A DNA stretch of 64,000 nt. It comes from Paenibacillus sp. MZ04-78.2. GTDB lineage: Bacteria; Bacillota; Bacilli; Paenibacillales; NBRC-103111. The number at the start of each line of letters is the position of its first letter. The stretch's first letter is position 1. The notes beneath the pieces were generated by a model. It was not told the DNA's origin, made no database searches, and was given only the letters and a program-made list of their open reading frames with translations. The translations under genes were made by a program, and so were the position numbers. Shown one piece after another: positions 1 to 7,838 of this stretch. The stretch covers positions 19,843 through 83,842 of the forward strand of contig NZ_JANAVJ010000020.1 of NCBI RefSeq assembly GCF_024213375.1. Direction: 5' to 3'.

Positions 1-96
1 GAAGTGCAATGGGCCAAAAAAATGTTTATTTACTCCATTAACTATTTGACCTTGCTGTATATCATCATGGTCATCAGCACCACTCCTTTACCGTAA
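1..96 (+). CDS. ctaB: Protoheme IX farnesyltransferase, C-terminal end (partial)
   Basis: This is the last 31 codons of a gene that begins before the window, ending in TAA. The peptide carries the motif WAKKMFIYSINYLT followed by a hydrophobic segment, which resembles the last transmembrane helix of heme O synthase (CtaB/CyoE). That enzyme attaches farnesyl to heme B in the membrane, the first step to heme A. The next gene is an SCO copper chaperone, also needed for cytochrome oxidase assembly, which supports the call. Only a short tail is visible, so the assignment rests on this tail and the context. Confidence 0.7.
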   Translation, partial: EVQWAKKMFIYSINYLTLLYIIMVISTTPLP

Positions 97-130
97 GGTA
101 TTCGGGAACGGTGCAGCACGGTGGATGACA

Positions 131-161
131 ATCCCTTGGCTCCGGCCTTGGGATTTATTTT
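131..161 (+). terminator. Possible terminator after ctaB
   Basis: ATCCC and GGC pair with GCC and GGGAT around a TCCG loop, with an unpaired TT/TT internal loop, followed by TTATTTTTT. It lies between the ctaB stop and the SCO start. The internal mismatch makes it a weak or leaky terminator. Confidence 0.45.
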
Positions 162-188
162 TTGAACAATGGGAAGGTGAGCGATGAA

Positions 189-797
189 ATGCAGAAAACC
201 GGTTTTAAAATCGTCGTTATGGTGCTGTTGGTTGGTTTGATCGCAACATTGGCTTATATGCTGATGAAAGGTCCGGATAAAAAAATCGGGGTGCTTAAGA
301 AGGCGCCGGATTTCAAGCTGGAAAACTTGGACGGCAAGACGGTAACGATGGCTGATACGGCGGGAAAAGCAAAGCTGGTGTATTTCTATTTTTCGCATTG
401 CCCTGACGTCTGTCCGCCAACGACCTACAACCTGTCTAAAATTCAGGACGTCTTGGTGAAAAAGGGCGTGTTCGGCACAAAGACGGCGCTTCTTTCCATC
501 ACATTCGATCCGATGCGGGATACGCCTGAACGGCTCAAGGAATTTTCCGGCCGTTATCATCCGGATTATAAGGGGTGGTACTTCCTGCGCGGCGACGAGG
601 CCTATACGGCGGACCTTGCCAAGAAGTTCGACGTCCTTGTAACCAAAGACCCGAAAACCGGCGATTTTACACATTCGAACTTATTTTTACTGGTCGATGG
701 TAAAGGTAACACACGGACCTACTATTCGGGTAACGACGAAAATATAGATATCGAAGGAATCGCAAACGATTTGATTCAAGTTAGCAAGGAATCCTAG
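189..797 (+). CDS. SCO1/SenC family copper chaperone
   Basis: A 202-residue thioredoxin-fold protein of the SCO family, which delivers copper to the CuA site of cytochrome c oxidase on the outer face of the membrane. One N-terminal membrane anchor (about residues 6-26) is followed by the soluble domain. The copper ligands are visible: CPDVC at C71 and C75, and a conserved histidine near residue 162 in THSNLF. The ATG at 189 is chosen because GGGAAGGTGAG lies just upstream; a TTG at 162 would add nine residues but has no good ribosome binding site. Placement directly after ctaB fits a cytochrome oxidase maturation cluster. Confidence 0.9.
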   Translation: MQKTGFKIVVMVLLVGLIATLAYMLMKGPDKKIGVLKKAPDFKLENLDGKTVTMADTAGKAKLVYFYFSHCPDVCPPTTYNLSKIQDVLVKKGVFGTKTALLSITFDPMRDTPERLKEFSGRYHPDYKGWYFLRGDEAYTADLAKKFDVLVTKDPKTGDFTHSNLFLLVDGKGNTRTYYSGNDENIDIEGIANDLIQVSKES

Positions 798-823
798 GCA
801 AGTGGCTAAGGCATCGAATTGAC

Positions 824-1750
824 ATGACTTATTTTACGCACATCCTGCTCAATAATGTCATTCCGCTGACCATCATGATTGCGATAGGCGCTATTTTGTA
901 CCGGGCATTCAAGCTCGATATCAGGACGCTTTCCAAATTGAATTTTTACTTATTCTCCCCGGCGCTCGTCTTCAAAATGCTGTATGAATCGTCGCTCTCG
1001 CTGGCTGTCCTCGGACAAACGCTGCTGTTTTTCGTCCTGTTTTTTGCCGCGATGTTTCTTTTGATGGAAGTCGTGATCCGTCTGCGGGGCTATAAGGGCG
1101 GCATGATCCCGGCGATGCGCAATAGCGTTATTTTTTACAACAGCGCGAATTATGCGATTCCGCTTAACCAGCTTGTGTTTGTCGGGGACGCGTTCACCTT
1201 GTCGATTCAGATCATCATTATGATGATGCAGAGTCTGCTGCCGAACACATACGGCATATATGCCGTTAATGCTTCTAAGCGCAACGACATGAAGCAGACG
1301 CTTCGCACGATCCTGACGCTACCGGTTATCTACATCATTCCGATCGCGTTTTTGATGAAGGGGCTGGACATTCCGATTCCGGGACCGGTGTATGCTCCGA
1401 TCAAATATGTATCGGACGCGTTTATTGCAACCGCACTCTTAACGCTTGGCGTGCAATTGGGAAGCATGAAATGGACGTTCAACCTGACGGATGTTATGCT
1501 GTCAAACGTGCTGAGGCTCTGTGTGGGCCCGGCCGTCGGCTTTCTTATCGTTATGCTGATGGGGATCGAAGGGGTCATGGCGCAGGCGCTTGTGCTGTCC
1601 TGTGCGGTGCCTACATCACTAAGCAGCGTGCTCATTGCCGTTGAGTATGACAATGAACCGGAATTTTCGTCGCAGGCGGTGTTTTCTTCAACGGTATTCA
1701 GTATTTTTACGGTGACGCTGGTTATTTATTTGATAAAATTTATAGGCTAG
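824..1750 (+). CDS. AEC family (auxin efflux carrier-like) permease
   Basis: A 308-residue integral membrane protein with about ten hydrophobic segments. It matches the auxin efflux carrier (AEC) family: an N-terminal LNNVIPLTIMIAIG segment, a conserved NSANYAIP motif in the middle and a C-terminal SCAVPTS motif. Bacterial members export or exchange small organic acids, but the substrate cannot be read from sequence. The gene is co-directional with SCO, 26 bases downstream of it. Its stop codon shares the sequence CTAG with the stop of the convergent Toprim gene, so the two genes end on the same four bases. Confidence 0.85.
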   Translation: MTYFTHILLNNVIPLTIMIAIGAILYRAFKLDIRTLSKLNFYLFSPALVFKMLYESSLSLAVLGQTLLFFVLFFAAMFLLMEVVIRLRGYKGGMIPAMRNSVIFYNSANYAIPLNQLVFVGDAFTLSIQIIIMMMQSLLPNTYGIYAVNASKRNDMKQTLRTILTLPVIYIIPIAFLMKGLDIPIPGPVYAPIKYVSDAFIATALLTLGVQLGSMKWTFNLTDVMLSNVLRLCVGPAVGFLIVMLMGIEGVMAQALVLSCAVPTSLSSVLIAVEYDNEPEFSSQAVFSSTVFSIFTVTLVIYLIKFIG

Positions 1751-2106
1751 AACTTCTCAAAGGTCGGGATCATCGGGGGATAAATAATAAACTCCTCCAG
1801 CCCGGCCTTTTCCAATTGCTGAATAAGGTACTCGTCCGGCGTGCCTTCGACGCCTGCATAGCCGCGCCGGGTATACATTTGTTCGGCATCCGGAAACGAG
1901 TCTCGGAGAATGGCGCGTATTTTTTTGCCCGAGGGGTCATTGTCCGTAAATAGGTAGACGTCGCGCGTTCCGATCTTCTTCTTCAACTCTTCCAAACGAT
2001 CCGTATTCAGCGATCCGAAGGTACAAACGATGATGATGTCCTCTGTCAGCAGGCGGCGAAGCCTGGTTTTGTCGTTTTTTCCTTCTACAATGATGGCTAT
2101 TGACAT
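1747..2106 (-). CDS. Small Toprim-domain protein (YusF-like)
   Basis: A 119-residue protein made almost entirely of one Toprim domain, the Mg-binding fold shared by DnaG primase, topoisomerases, RNase M5 and OLD nucleases. The glutamate motif is IVEGKND near residue 5 and the acidic pair is TDNDPSGKK near residue 60. Bacillus has similar stand-alone proteins (YusF) of unknown role; M5-like RNA processing is possible but unproven. The start at 2106 is set by GGAGG with a six-base spacer; upstream in-frame codons lack a ribosome binding site. It is convergent with the AEC permease and shares its stop sequence. Confidence 0.75.
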   Translation of the reverse strand: MSIAIIVEGKNDKTRLRRLLTEDIIIVCTFGSLNTDRLEELKKKIGTRDVYLFTDNDPSGKKIRAILRDSFPDAEQMYTRRGYAGVEGTPDEYLIQQLEKAGLEEFIIYPPMIPTFEKF

Positions 2107-2259
2107 CAACTGCCTCCGTTCCTGCAATGAATTTCCTTCTTGTAGTATATCCCCTTTTGCTGTCCGATCCAATCCCTCCGTGTATGTATTTCCCAGGAAA
2201 TGTCGGAGTTGGCCGGAGGTATCCGAAGCCCTTTCGAGGAAGATTTATTCGATAATAAA

Positions 2260-2300
2260 GGGCCGCTGCCCTTGTCTGCGAGAGACAAAAGAAACGGCCC
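2260..2300 (-). terminator. Terminator of the SLH-protein gene
   Basis: GGGCCG and CGGCCC pair at the base, with a nested TTGTCT/AGACAA helix. On the minus strand it is followed by a short T-rich tract (CTTTATTAT). It lies 36 bases beyond the SLH gene stop. Confidence 0.6.
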
Positions 2301-2335
2301 AAGTTCATGGAGAGTGGTTCATGATGTGATAGCAA

Positions 2336-4039
2336 TTAGTTGTTGATGAAGCTTGCTTTGGAGAGCAGGCGTTTCAGCATGGTTGCGGATTGTGCGCGAG
2401 TCGCCGTATCGCGGGCGCCCAACGTGTCGTCCGTCATGCCGTCGATGATGCCGGCGTCAATCGCAGTGGCGATTTCGTTCTTCGCCCATACGATTTTGCT
2501 TGCGTCTTTGAACTTCGCCAACAGTTGAGTTTGTTTATCAGCCGAAACGTCCGGTTTCGCACCGGCATAGTTCAGAGCGCGTACGACCATAGCCGCCAGC
2601 TCTTCGCGGTTGATCGTAGCGTTCGGACGGAACGTTCCGTCTTCGTAGCCGTCAACCAGCTTCGCATTGGCTGCTGCTGCTACAACGCTTGCGTACCACT
2701 CGCTAGCTGCAACGTCTTTAAACGTGCTGCTGCCACTGTTCGTATCCAGACCCAGTGCGCGAACAACCAGTGCTGCGAATTCCGCACGGGTGATATTGCG
2801 CTCCGGCTGGAATGTCGTGTCGGTTACCCCGTCAACAACAAGTTTGTTAGCCAGCAGTTTGACGTAGCTTTCAGCCCAATGACCGTTGATGTCGGAGAAT
2901 GTTTTATTCATCTCGATCACGGCATAGATGCTGCTGCCGTTGCGTTTCAATGTTGCTTCGCCTTTACCATCCGTCGAAGAAGAGAAGACAGCAGGCACAA
3001 AGCTCAGTTTGCCCGTTGTCGGGTTATACAGAACGCCTGTCGCTTTGGACGAATCGACAGCCTTGCTCAGCGGAAGAATCCGACTGATGTAGTTGTTGCC
3101 GAGGTCCAGAGCAGCGGTTTTCTGATCTTTGCCAAGACCGACGATATCGAAATCGACAGCATTGCTGGCTACCGTACCGCCAAGCGCTTTAGCAGCCTTG
3201 TCTACGCCGTCTTTCGTCGCATCATTTGCTTTCGCGATGGTTACTTTCAGCTTCAGCTCATCCGTCGTTACCGACAGTTTGCTGGCCAAGTCTTTCAGCT
3301 TCAGCGCGTTGATCGGAATGCTGTACGAGCCGTTGTTGTTAACGATGACCAGTACCTTCTTGGAATTCGTTACATAATCGACAAGCGCTTTAGCCGGAAT
3401 CAGAGCGATGTCGCCGCTCAGCTTCAGCGTCACTTTGTCGCGGTCCTTGAACGAATTTTTCAGTTGGTCGGCATCAACGGAACCGTCAGAGTTCACGTAG
3501 AGCGTTTCCGAACCCCAGATTCCGCCGCCACCGCCACCGCCGCCACCGCCGGAGCAGCAACCGCCACCGCCAGTGTTACCGCCGGTTCCTGTATCACGAT
3601 ATACCTGTGCGGAAACAGCCCCGGGTACTTCCACGCCGTTTACGTACAAGCCGCGCAGATAAACGGAATCGTATACTCCGGCCGTTACCGTAAATGGTTT
3701 ATAAATATACAGTTTGTTGACTTCATCGTACGTATCATACGTAACATTGGTTACAGCTACTCGGTTTCCGTTCGGATCGTAAGCATACACTTGAGCGTGT
3801 ACGTCGTTCACGTCGGAGTATACGACACCGGTCACCGTATCGTTGCTATACTTCAAATCTTTGAATCCCGTAGCGGCAAACGCCAGAACAGGAACCAAAA
3901 CAGTGATGATAAGCATCAATACGGTCACTTGTGCTGTCTTTTTAAGCACAGCAGGCTTCATGCAGGGATCACTCCTATCTTTCTTGACGAATAATGGATT
4001 ATTGCTATTGCGTTGAACAGGTTTCCTGGACAAATGCAT
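2336..4039 (-). CDS. S-layer (SLH-domain) surface protein with poly-glycine linker
   Basis: A 567-residue secreted protein. A signal peptide ending in LAFAATG precedes a beta-rich domain, then a glycine tract with a central Cys-Cys pair (about residues 155-175), a middle domain of about 200 residues I do not recognise, and three SLH repeats in the last 190 residues (first FSDINGHWAESYVKLL, then FKDVAASEWYASVVAAAA, then FKDASKIVWAKNEI). SLH repeats anchor proteins to pyruvylated secondary cell-wall polymer. The start at ATG 4039 has AAGGAGGTG five bases upstream, but gives a long hydrophilic head before the signal helix; ATG 3961, with AGGAGTG upstream, would give a normal signal peptide. The glycine tract is encoded by triplet repeats that could slip. 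Confidence 0.8.
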   Translation of the reverse strand: MHLSRKPVQRNSNNPLFVKKDRSDPCMKPAVLKKTAQVTVLMLIITVLVPVLAFAATGFKDLKYSNDTVTGVVYSDVNDVHAQVYAYDPNGNRVAVTNVTYDTYDEVNKLYIYKPFTVTAGVYDSVYLRGLYVNGVEVPGAVSAQVYRDTGTGGNTGGGGCCSGGGGGGGGGGIWGSETLYVNSDGSVDADQLKNSFKDRDKVTLKLSGDIALIPAKALVDYVTNSKKVLVIVNNNGSYSIPINALKLKDLASKLSVTTDELKLKVTIAKANDATKDGVDKAAKALGGTVASNAVDFDIVGLGKDQKTAALDLGNNYISRILPLSKAVDSSKATGVLYNPTTGKLSFVPAVFSSSTDGKGEATLKRNGSSIYAVIEMNKTFSDINGHWAESYVKLLANKLVVDGVTDTTFQPERNITRAEFAALVVRALGLDTNSGSSTFKDVAASEWYASVVAAAANAKLVDGYEDGTFRPNATINREELAAMVVRALNYAGAKPDVSADKQTQLLAKFKDASKIVWAKNEIATAIDAGIIDGMTDDTLGARDTATRAQSATMLKRLLSKASFINN

Positions 4040-4313
4040 TTTCACCTCCTTCGGCCAGTAATCGATATCATTTTAGATGTTTTCGAATCGGACAGATCCG
4101 TTTATGTCCGTCGCGCCAATGGCAGAATGATCCATTACAGCGGCCCTTTGAACATTACCCAAATCTGCCCGCAGTGAAACATCTCGCATCTTAAACGTCA
4201 GAGAGCGAAGTAAAGTTGCGTCCCGAACCGTTTATCGATACTTTTGGACTATTAATTTAGGACTAAATACCTATAAATCAACTGAGCTAGGAATTTCACT
4301 CCATCTGAAAAAG
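4040..4313. other. Gene-less 5' region of the SLH gene
   Basis: No open reading frame with a ribosome binding site is seen. The stretch would hold the promoter and a leader for the minus-strand SLH gene. A small CGGACA/TGTCCG hairpin lies near 4091-4115. No riboswitch could be assigned. Confidence 0.4.
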
Positions 4314-4340
4314 CAAAATCCGTCCGACATCCGGACGGGT
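4314..4340 (-). terminator. Terminator of the MFS transporter gene
   Basis: CCGTCCG (4320-4326) pairs with CGGACGG (4332-4338) around a five-base loop. On the minus strand it is followed by ATTTTGCTTTTTC. It lies 30 bases beyond the stop of the MFS gene. Confidence 0.75.
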
Positions 4341-4367
4341 AAAATATTTCCTATCCCCAAAATCATT

Positions 4368-5531
4368 TCAAACTCGCACGGGAGCGGCGAACGAACGGGG
4401 CGGCAGCAGAGAGAGCGCAAGCATAAGGCAGAGAAACGCGAGAAAATACGGCGATACTTGTGTCCGTGTATGCCCGGCGACAATCGGGCCGATAAAGGCG
4501 CCGATTGAGTACGAAATCGACAGAATCGAAAAGACGCGTCCGTAACGGTCCGCGCGCGTCAGGACTGCAAGCAGCGATGCGATGGCCGGAAAAATGACCC
4601 CCTTGGTCATCCCGATCAGAAACAGCGAAGCATATAGCGGCAGCGGCCAATGAACGGACATCCCGAAAAAAATGAACGCCAGCGCAAGACTGCCGAACAG
4701 CATCCGGTAAAAAGGGGAAATCCGGTTCAAAAACAATAGGCTTAGCGTCACCAACGACCCCATGGAAATGACGGAAAAGAACACGCCGGAGGTCATGATG
4801 GAGCCGCTCGCCTCCTTCATCAACGGAAGCTCGAAAAACAAAATGCCTTGGGAACAAGAAAGCGCAAGAGGAACAACGAAGAAAAGCCAAGGAATGTTTT
4901 CCTGGCCGGAGACCGGTAAATTCTCCTGGAAAGCAGGAGGAAGGGCGTGTTCCCCCGCAATCGCCGCATTGGCGGTTCGCTCGCTTCGCTGTTCCTTTAC
5001 CCCGATCCAAGCGAGCAAGCCGGTAAGGATGAGGCCCCATCCGAGAAACGTAAACGATTTGGCAAAGCCAAGCTGTGAGACCAGGTAGGCGCCGGCGGCC
5101 GGACTGAGCACGGAAGCGATCGTATGCACCATGCCGTTGCCGGCCATCAGCTTGCTTTGTTGAATTTGGTTTTTGGCGATTTTGGCGAGCAGGGACAAGC
5201 AGGCCGGCGATAGAAATGCCAGGACGAAGCCGCTGATCGAACGGATGACGAGCAGCCCCCACGGATCGCTGACACGGGATTGAATTAAGAGCACGATTCC
5301 TGCTACAATCAGGCTGAACACAATGAAGCCCTTGCTTCCATAGCGGTCAACGCCGTAGCCAGCGATCAGGTTTCCGGGCAAGTGCGTGATCGAATAAACC
5401 CCGAGAATAAGCCCGATGAACGAAGGCGTCGCACCTAGCGACACGGCAAAAGGAGTAAGAATCGGGTATTGGGCATGCAGGTCGAAAATGGCGACGAACA
5501 TGAACAGATAGAGCCATACGGCGGTTTTCAT
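4368..5531 (-). CDS. MFS transporter
   Basis: A 387-residue protein with twelve predicted membrane helices, typical of major facilitator superfamily efflux or uptake carriers. The family motif between helices 2 and 3 reads GYGVDRYGSKG, close to the consensus GxxxDRxGRK. A hydrophilic loop of about 40 residues separates the two six-helix halves. The ATG at 5531 is chosen because AGAGGTGAT lies seven bases upstream; an earlier in-frame ATG would add a hydrophilic head. The substrate is unknown. The gene stands alone, with its own terminator and a divergent small gene upstream. Confidence 0.85.
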   Translation of the reverse strand: MKTAVWLYLFMFVAIFDLHAQYPILTPFAVSLGATPSFIGLILGVYSITHLPGNLIAGYGVDRYGSKGFIVFSLIVAGIVLLIQSRVSDPWGLLVIRSISGFVLAFLSPACLSLLAKIAKNQIQQSKLMAGNGMVHTIASVLSPAAGAYLVSQLGFAKSFTFLGWGLILTGLLAWIGVKEQRSERTANAAIAGEHALPPAFQENLPVSGQENIPWLFFVVPLALSCSQGILFFELPLMKEASGSIMTSGVFFSVISMGSLVTLSLLFLNRISPFYRMLFGSLALAFIFFGMSVHWPLPLYASLFLIGMTKGVIFPAIASLLAVLTRADRYGRVFSILSISYSIGAFIGPIVAGHTRTQVSPYFLAFLCLMLALSLLPPRSFAAPVRV

Positions 5532-5687
5532 GAAATCACCTCTTTTCATATATGGGGTTCGTCCGTCCATCGCTACTCTATACGTTTACGTCTGCCGGCA
5601 AAGGGATAGTACAAGTATTTTGCATCATGCCGGATCGTTTAGCGTATTAGAAACGTGAGTTCCGGCGGATAAAAGGAGGGATGCCGG

Positions 5688-5843
5688 ATGGACCTGTTTA
5701 TCCGAATCGTGCTGGTGGCCGTCTTGCTGCTGGCGCTGTGGAGGCTGTTCGTATCGTTTCGCCGAACCAGGCGAAGAGAAGACAAAGGGGCGGAAATCCA
5801 GCGCAAGCTCGCCAAGCTCCGCAAAAAAAGAGATGAAGAGTGA
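5688..5843 (+). CDS. Small single-span membrane protein (51 aa)
   Basis: A 51-codon ORF with an excellent ribosome binding site (AAAAGGAGGG, seven-base spacer). The protein starts MDLFIRIVLVAVLLLALWRL, one transmembrane helix, followed by a strongly basic and charged cytoplasmic tail rich in R, K and E. The layout resembles small membrane proteins that bind larger membrane complexes. I do not recognise a family. It lies 84 bases ahead of another membrane protein in the same direction. Confidence 0.65.
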   Translation: MDLFIRIVLVAVLLLALWRLFVSFRRTRRREDKGAEIQRKLAKLRKKRDEE

Positions 5844-5927
5844 CGCGGGGCTGGTGTATGATAAGGGCGCGGAGAGCTGCTATCAGGGATTTACATAAGC
5901 GATAGAAGACGGACTTTTAGGGGAGCG

Positions 5928-6368
5928 ATGGAAGTGGATTTTGTAACGGCTTTTTTATCCGAGCGATGGTATGTGCTCGTCGGGGCGCTGATTGTGCTGT
6001 TTCTCGTTATCAAAGTGGTGAAAACCGTCATCAAATGGGCTCTCGTGCTCGCGATACTGGCGGGGCTCATCTGGTATGGCGCCAGCTACAAGGATCAGCT
6101 TTTGGAGCTGGGCACGACGGTGGGAGCGAAAGTCGCCGCCGAAGTCAAGAATCAAATGGTCAAAGCGATTACCGACGAAGTGAAAGAAGCGAAATACAGC
6201 CAGAACGCCGACGGCTCGTATACCGTAAGCACCAGAACCGTGCAGTTGGAAGGCAAATCCGGTTCGAGCGATGTGCAGGTTACCTTTATGAACCAAACGT
6301 TCACGATGAAGCTGGACGATGTCCTGAAAGGATTCATCGATCAGGCGAAGAAAAACGCCGGCCAATAA
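5928..6368 (+). CDS. Hypothetical membrane-anchored protein
   Basis: A 146-residue protein with one long hydrophobic region near the N-terminus (about residues 15-50, probably one or two helices) and a soluble domain of about 95 residues. The tail contains a beta-rich segment around ADGSYTVSTRTVQLEG. No cysteine or obvious catalytic motif is present and I cannot name a family. An AGGGGAGCG ribosome binding site precedes ATG 5928. It is followed 35 bases later by the CvpA-like/transglutaminase gene, so the pair is probably one operon with a cell-envelope role. Confidence 0.65.
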   Translation: MEVDFVTAFLSERWYVLVGALIVLFLVIKVVKTVIKWALVLAILAGLIWYGASYKDQLLELGTTVGAKVAAEVKNQMVKAITDEVKEAKYSQNADGSYTVSTRTVQLEGKSGSSDVQVTFMNQTFTMKLDDVLKGFIDQAKKNAGQ

Positions 6369-6403
6369 GCCTTCGGAACGCATCTCGATAGGAAAGGGGG
6401 GAC

Positions 6404-7567
6404 GTGGTGAACGAGCTGCAGAAGCTGGCGCAAATCAATTGGATTACCGTGCTCATCGCCATATTGTTTGTAGTATCGATTGTACAGGGCTTGCTTCGCG
6501 GGGCGTCCTCCTCTGCGAAGCATCTTGCGCTTATGGTGACGGAAGGGGCCGTGACGCTGCTCAGCCTGTTTCTCGCTTGGGAGCTGACTTCATGGCTGTC
6601 GCCCAAGCTGCAGGCGTGGCTTGTAGGGCTCGGGCTGACGATACCGTCCGAGGAGCTCGGCTTTTGGAAGCAGCTATATTACACCGCCGCAACGGCTCTG
6701 CGCGATTTTTCCCTGCTGCGGTTCAGCGTCCTGTTTGTTTTGGGATACGGCTTGATTAAGCAGCTGGTTTACCGCATGATCGACCCGCTGGTGGACGATT
6801 GGCTGGCGGAACGGACGAATGCGGACTCTGCCAACGGGAGACGAGTCGCCCCTCCTTCCCTGCTCAGCAGTCTGATCGGCGGCGTCATCGGCTCGGTGAC
6901 CGGGTTCGGCCGGGGGATGATTATGATTGCCGTGCTGTTTATCGTCACGACGCTGTTCCCGCAGACGCCGGTGGCCGCTTATATTCAGGACTCGTCCCTT
7001 TTTCAAAAAGGGGCGACGGAAGTGATTCGGCCGATGACGGGCGACTTTTTCGCTAACCAGCTCCCCGTTTTCACGCGGGCCGTGGAACAGGAATTCGCCA
7101 ACATTTTGCAGCGGAAATACGAGGTTGTGGATGCCCGTATTCCCCAAGATGTTGCGGAAGCGGCCAAGCAGGTGACGGCCAAAGGGCAGACCGACGAAGA
7201 GAAAGCCAAGCTGCTGTACCGCTGGGTCGGCACGCGTATCAAGTACGACTGGGACAAAGTGAAAGCGTACGAGGAGCAGCGCATTTGGAAAGAGCAGACG
7301 CCGGAGGATACGTTTAACACGAAACAGGGCGTGTGCATCGACTTTTCCAGGTTGTACGCGGTGATGGCGAGGGCGGTCGGGCTGGACGTCAAGGTTGTGA
7401 CCGGGCTCGGCTATGACGGACGTGGCGGTTACGGCCCTCACGCGTGGAACGAAGTGTACCTGGGGGAGAAAAGCGAGTGGGTGCCGCTCGATTCCACCTG
7501 GGTAGCCAGCGGAGGCAACTGGTTCAATCCACCACGCTTTCAGGAAACGCATATTAAAGATACGTAA
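6404..7567 (+). CDS. CvpA-like membrane protein with C-terminal transglutaminase domain
   Basis: A 387-residue protein in two parts. Residues 1 to about 200 contain several membrane helices and resemble CvpA (colicin V production) proteins. Residues 250-385 are a transglutaminase-like cysteine-protease fold with the complete triad: C311 in QGVCIDFS, H346 in YGPHAWNEV and D363 in PLDSTW. Such domains act as proteases, amidases or cross-linking enzymes; with this topology, action at the outer membrane surface is likely. Translation starts at GTG 6404 or 6407 after GGAAAGGGGGG. It follows a small membrane protein gene, probably in one operon. Confidence 0.8.
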   Translation: MVNELQKLAQINWITVLIAILFVVSIVQGLLRGASSSAKHLALMVTEGAVTLLSLFLAWELTSWLSPKLQAWLVGLGLTIPSEELGFWKQLYYTAATALRDFSLLRFSVLFVLGYGLIKQLVYRMIDPLVDDWLAERTNADSANGRRVAPPSLLSSLIGGVIGSVTGFGRGMIMIAVLFIVTTLFPQTPVAAYIQDSSLFQKGATEVIRPMTGDFFANQLPVFTRAVEQEFANILQRKYEVVDARIPQDVAEAAKQVTAKGQTDEEKAKLLYRWVGTRIKYDWDKVKAYEEQRIWKEQTPEDTFNTKQGVCIDFSRLYAVMARAVGLDVKVVTGLGYDGRGGYGPHAWNEVYLGEKSEWVPLDSTWVASGGNWFNPPRFQETHIKDT

Positions 7568-7690
7568 TCACGGATGCCGGACGGCCGCCACAAGCGACGA
7601 ACCGGTTTTTTCCTTTTCCGTACGTTTCTATAAATTCCTCGAATATGGTACACTTGTTACGATGCAAGTCTGAAAAAGGTGGGTTTATCG

Positions 7691-7838
7691 TTGCTACAAA
7701 CCGTTAACGCAATATAAAGCGATATTTTTCGATGATGACCATACCGGGGAAGGCATTCTTTCCCTGCGCGAGCTGCTGCGGGACGTAAAGCAGCATATGG
7801 GAACTATTTTTGGAAGGAAGGAGCCGCAAGCAAGATGA
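7691..7838 (+). pseudogene. Small ORF coupled to the PBP gene, apparently frameshifted at its start
   Basis: One frame reads openly from about 7677 to TGA at 7836-7838 and encodes KPLTQYKAIFFDDD, then a helical LSLRELLRDVK segment, ending GRKEPQAR. Its stop overlaps the PBP start as ATGA (7835-7838), the usual sign of translational coupling. This frame has no ATG, GTG or TTG before residue 30 or so. A well-placed AAGGTGG precedes TTG 7691 in another frame, which ends after eight codons (MLQTVNAI). A one-base shift near 7703 would join them. Either the gene is broken, the base is an error, or an unusual start is used. The family is not recognised. Confidence 0.45.

Noticed and set aside
2390..3994. 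534-codon plus-strand frame opposite the SLH gene
   Set aside because: It is the shadow of a GC-rich gene with clear signal peptide and SLH repeats on the other strand; its residues show no domain.
4046..4270. Faint resemblance to a c-di-GMP-I riboswitch (GGGACGCAA) in the SLH gene leader
   Set aside because: Only that short block matches; the rest of the aptamer and its tetraloop receptor could not be found.
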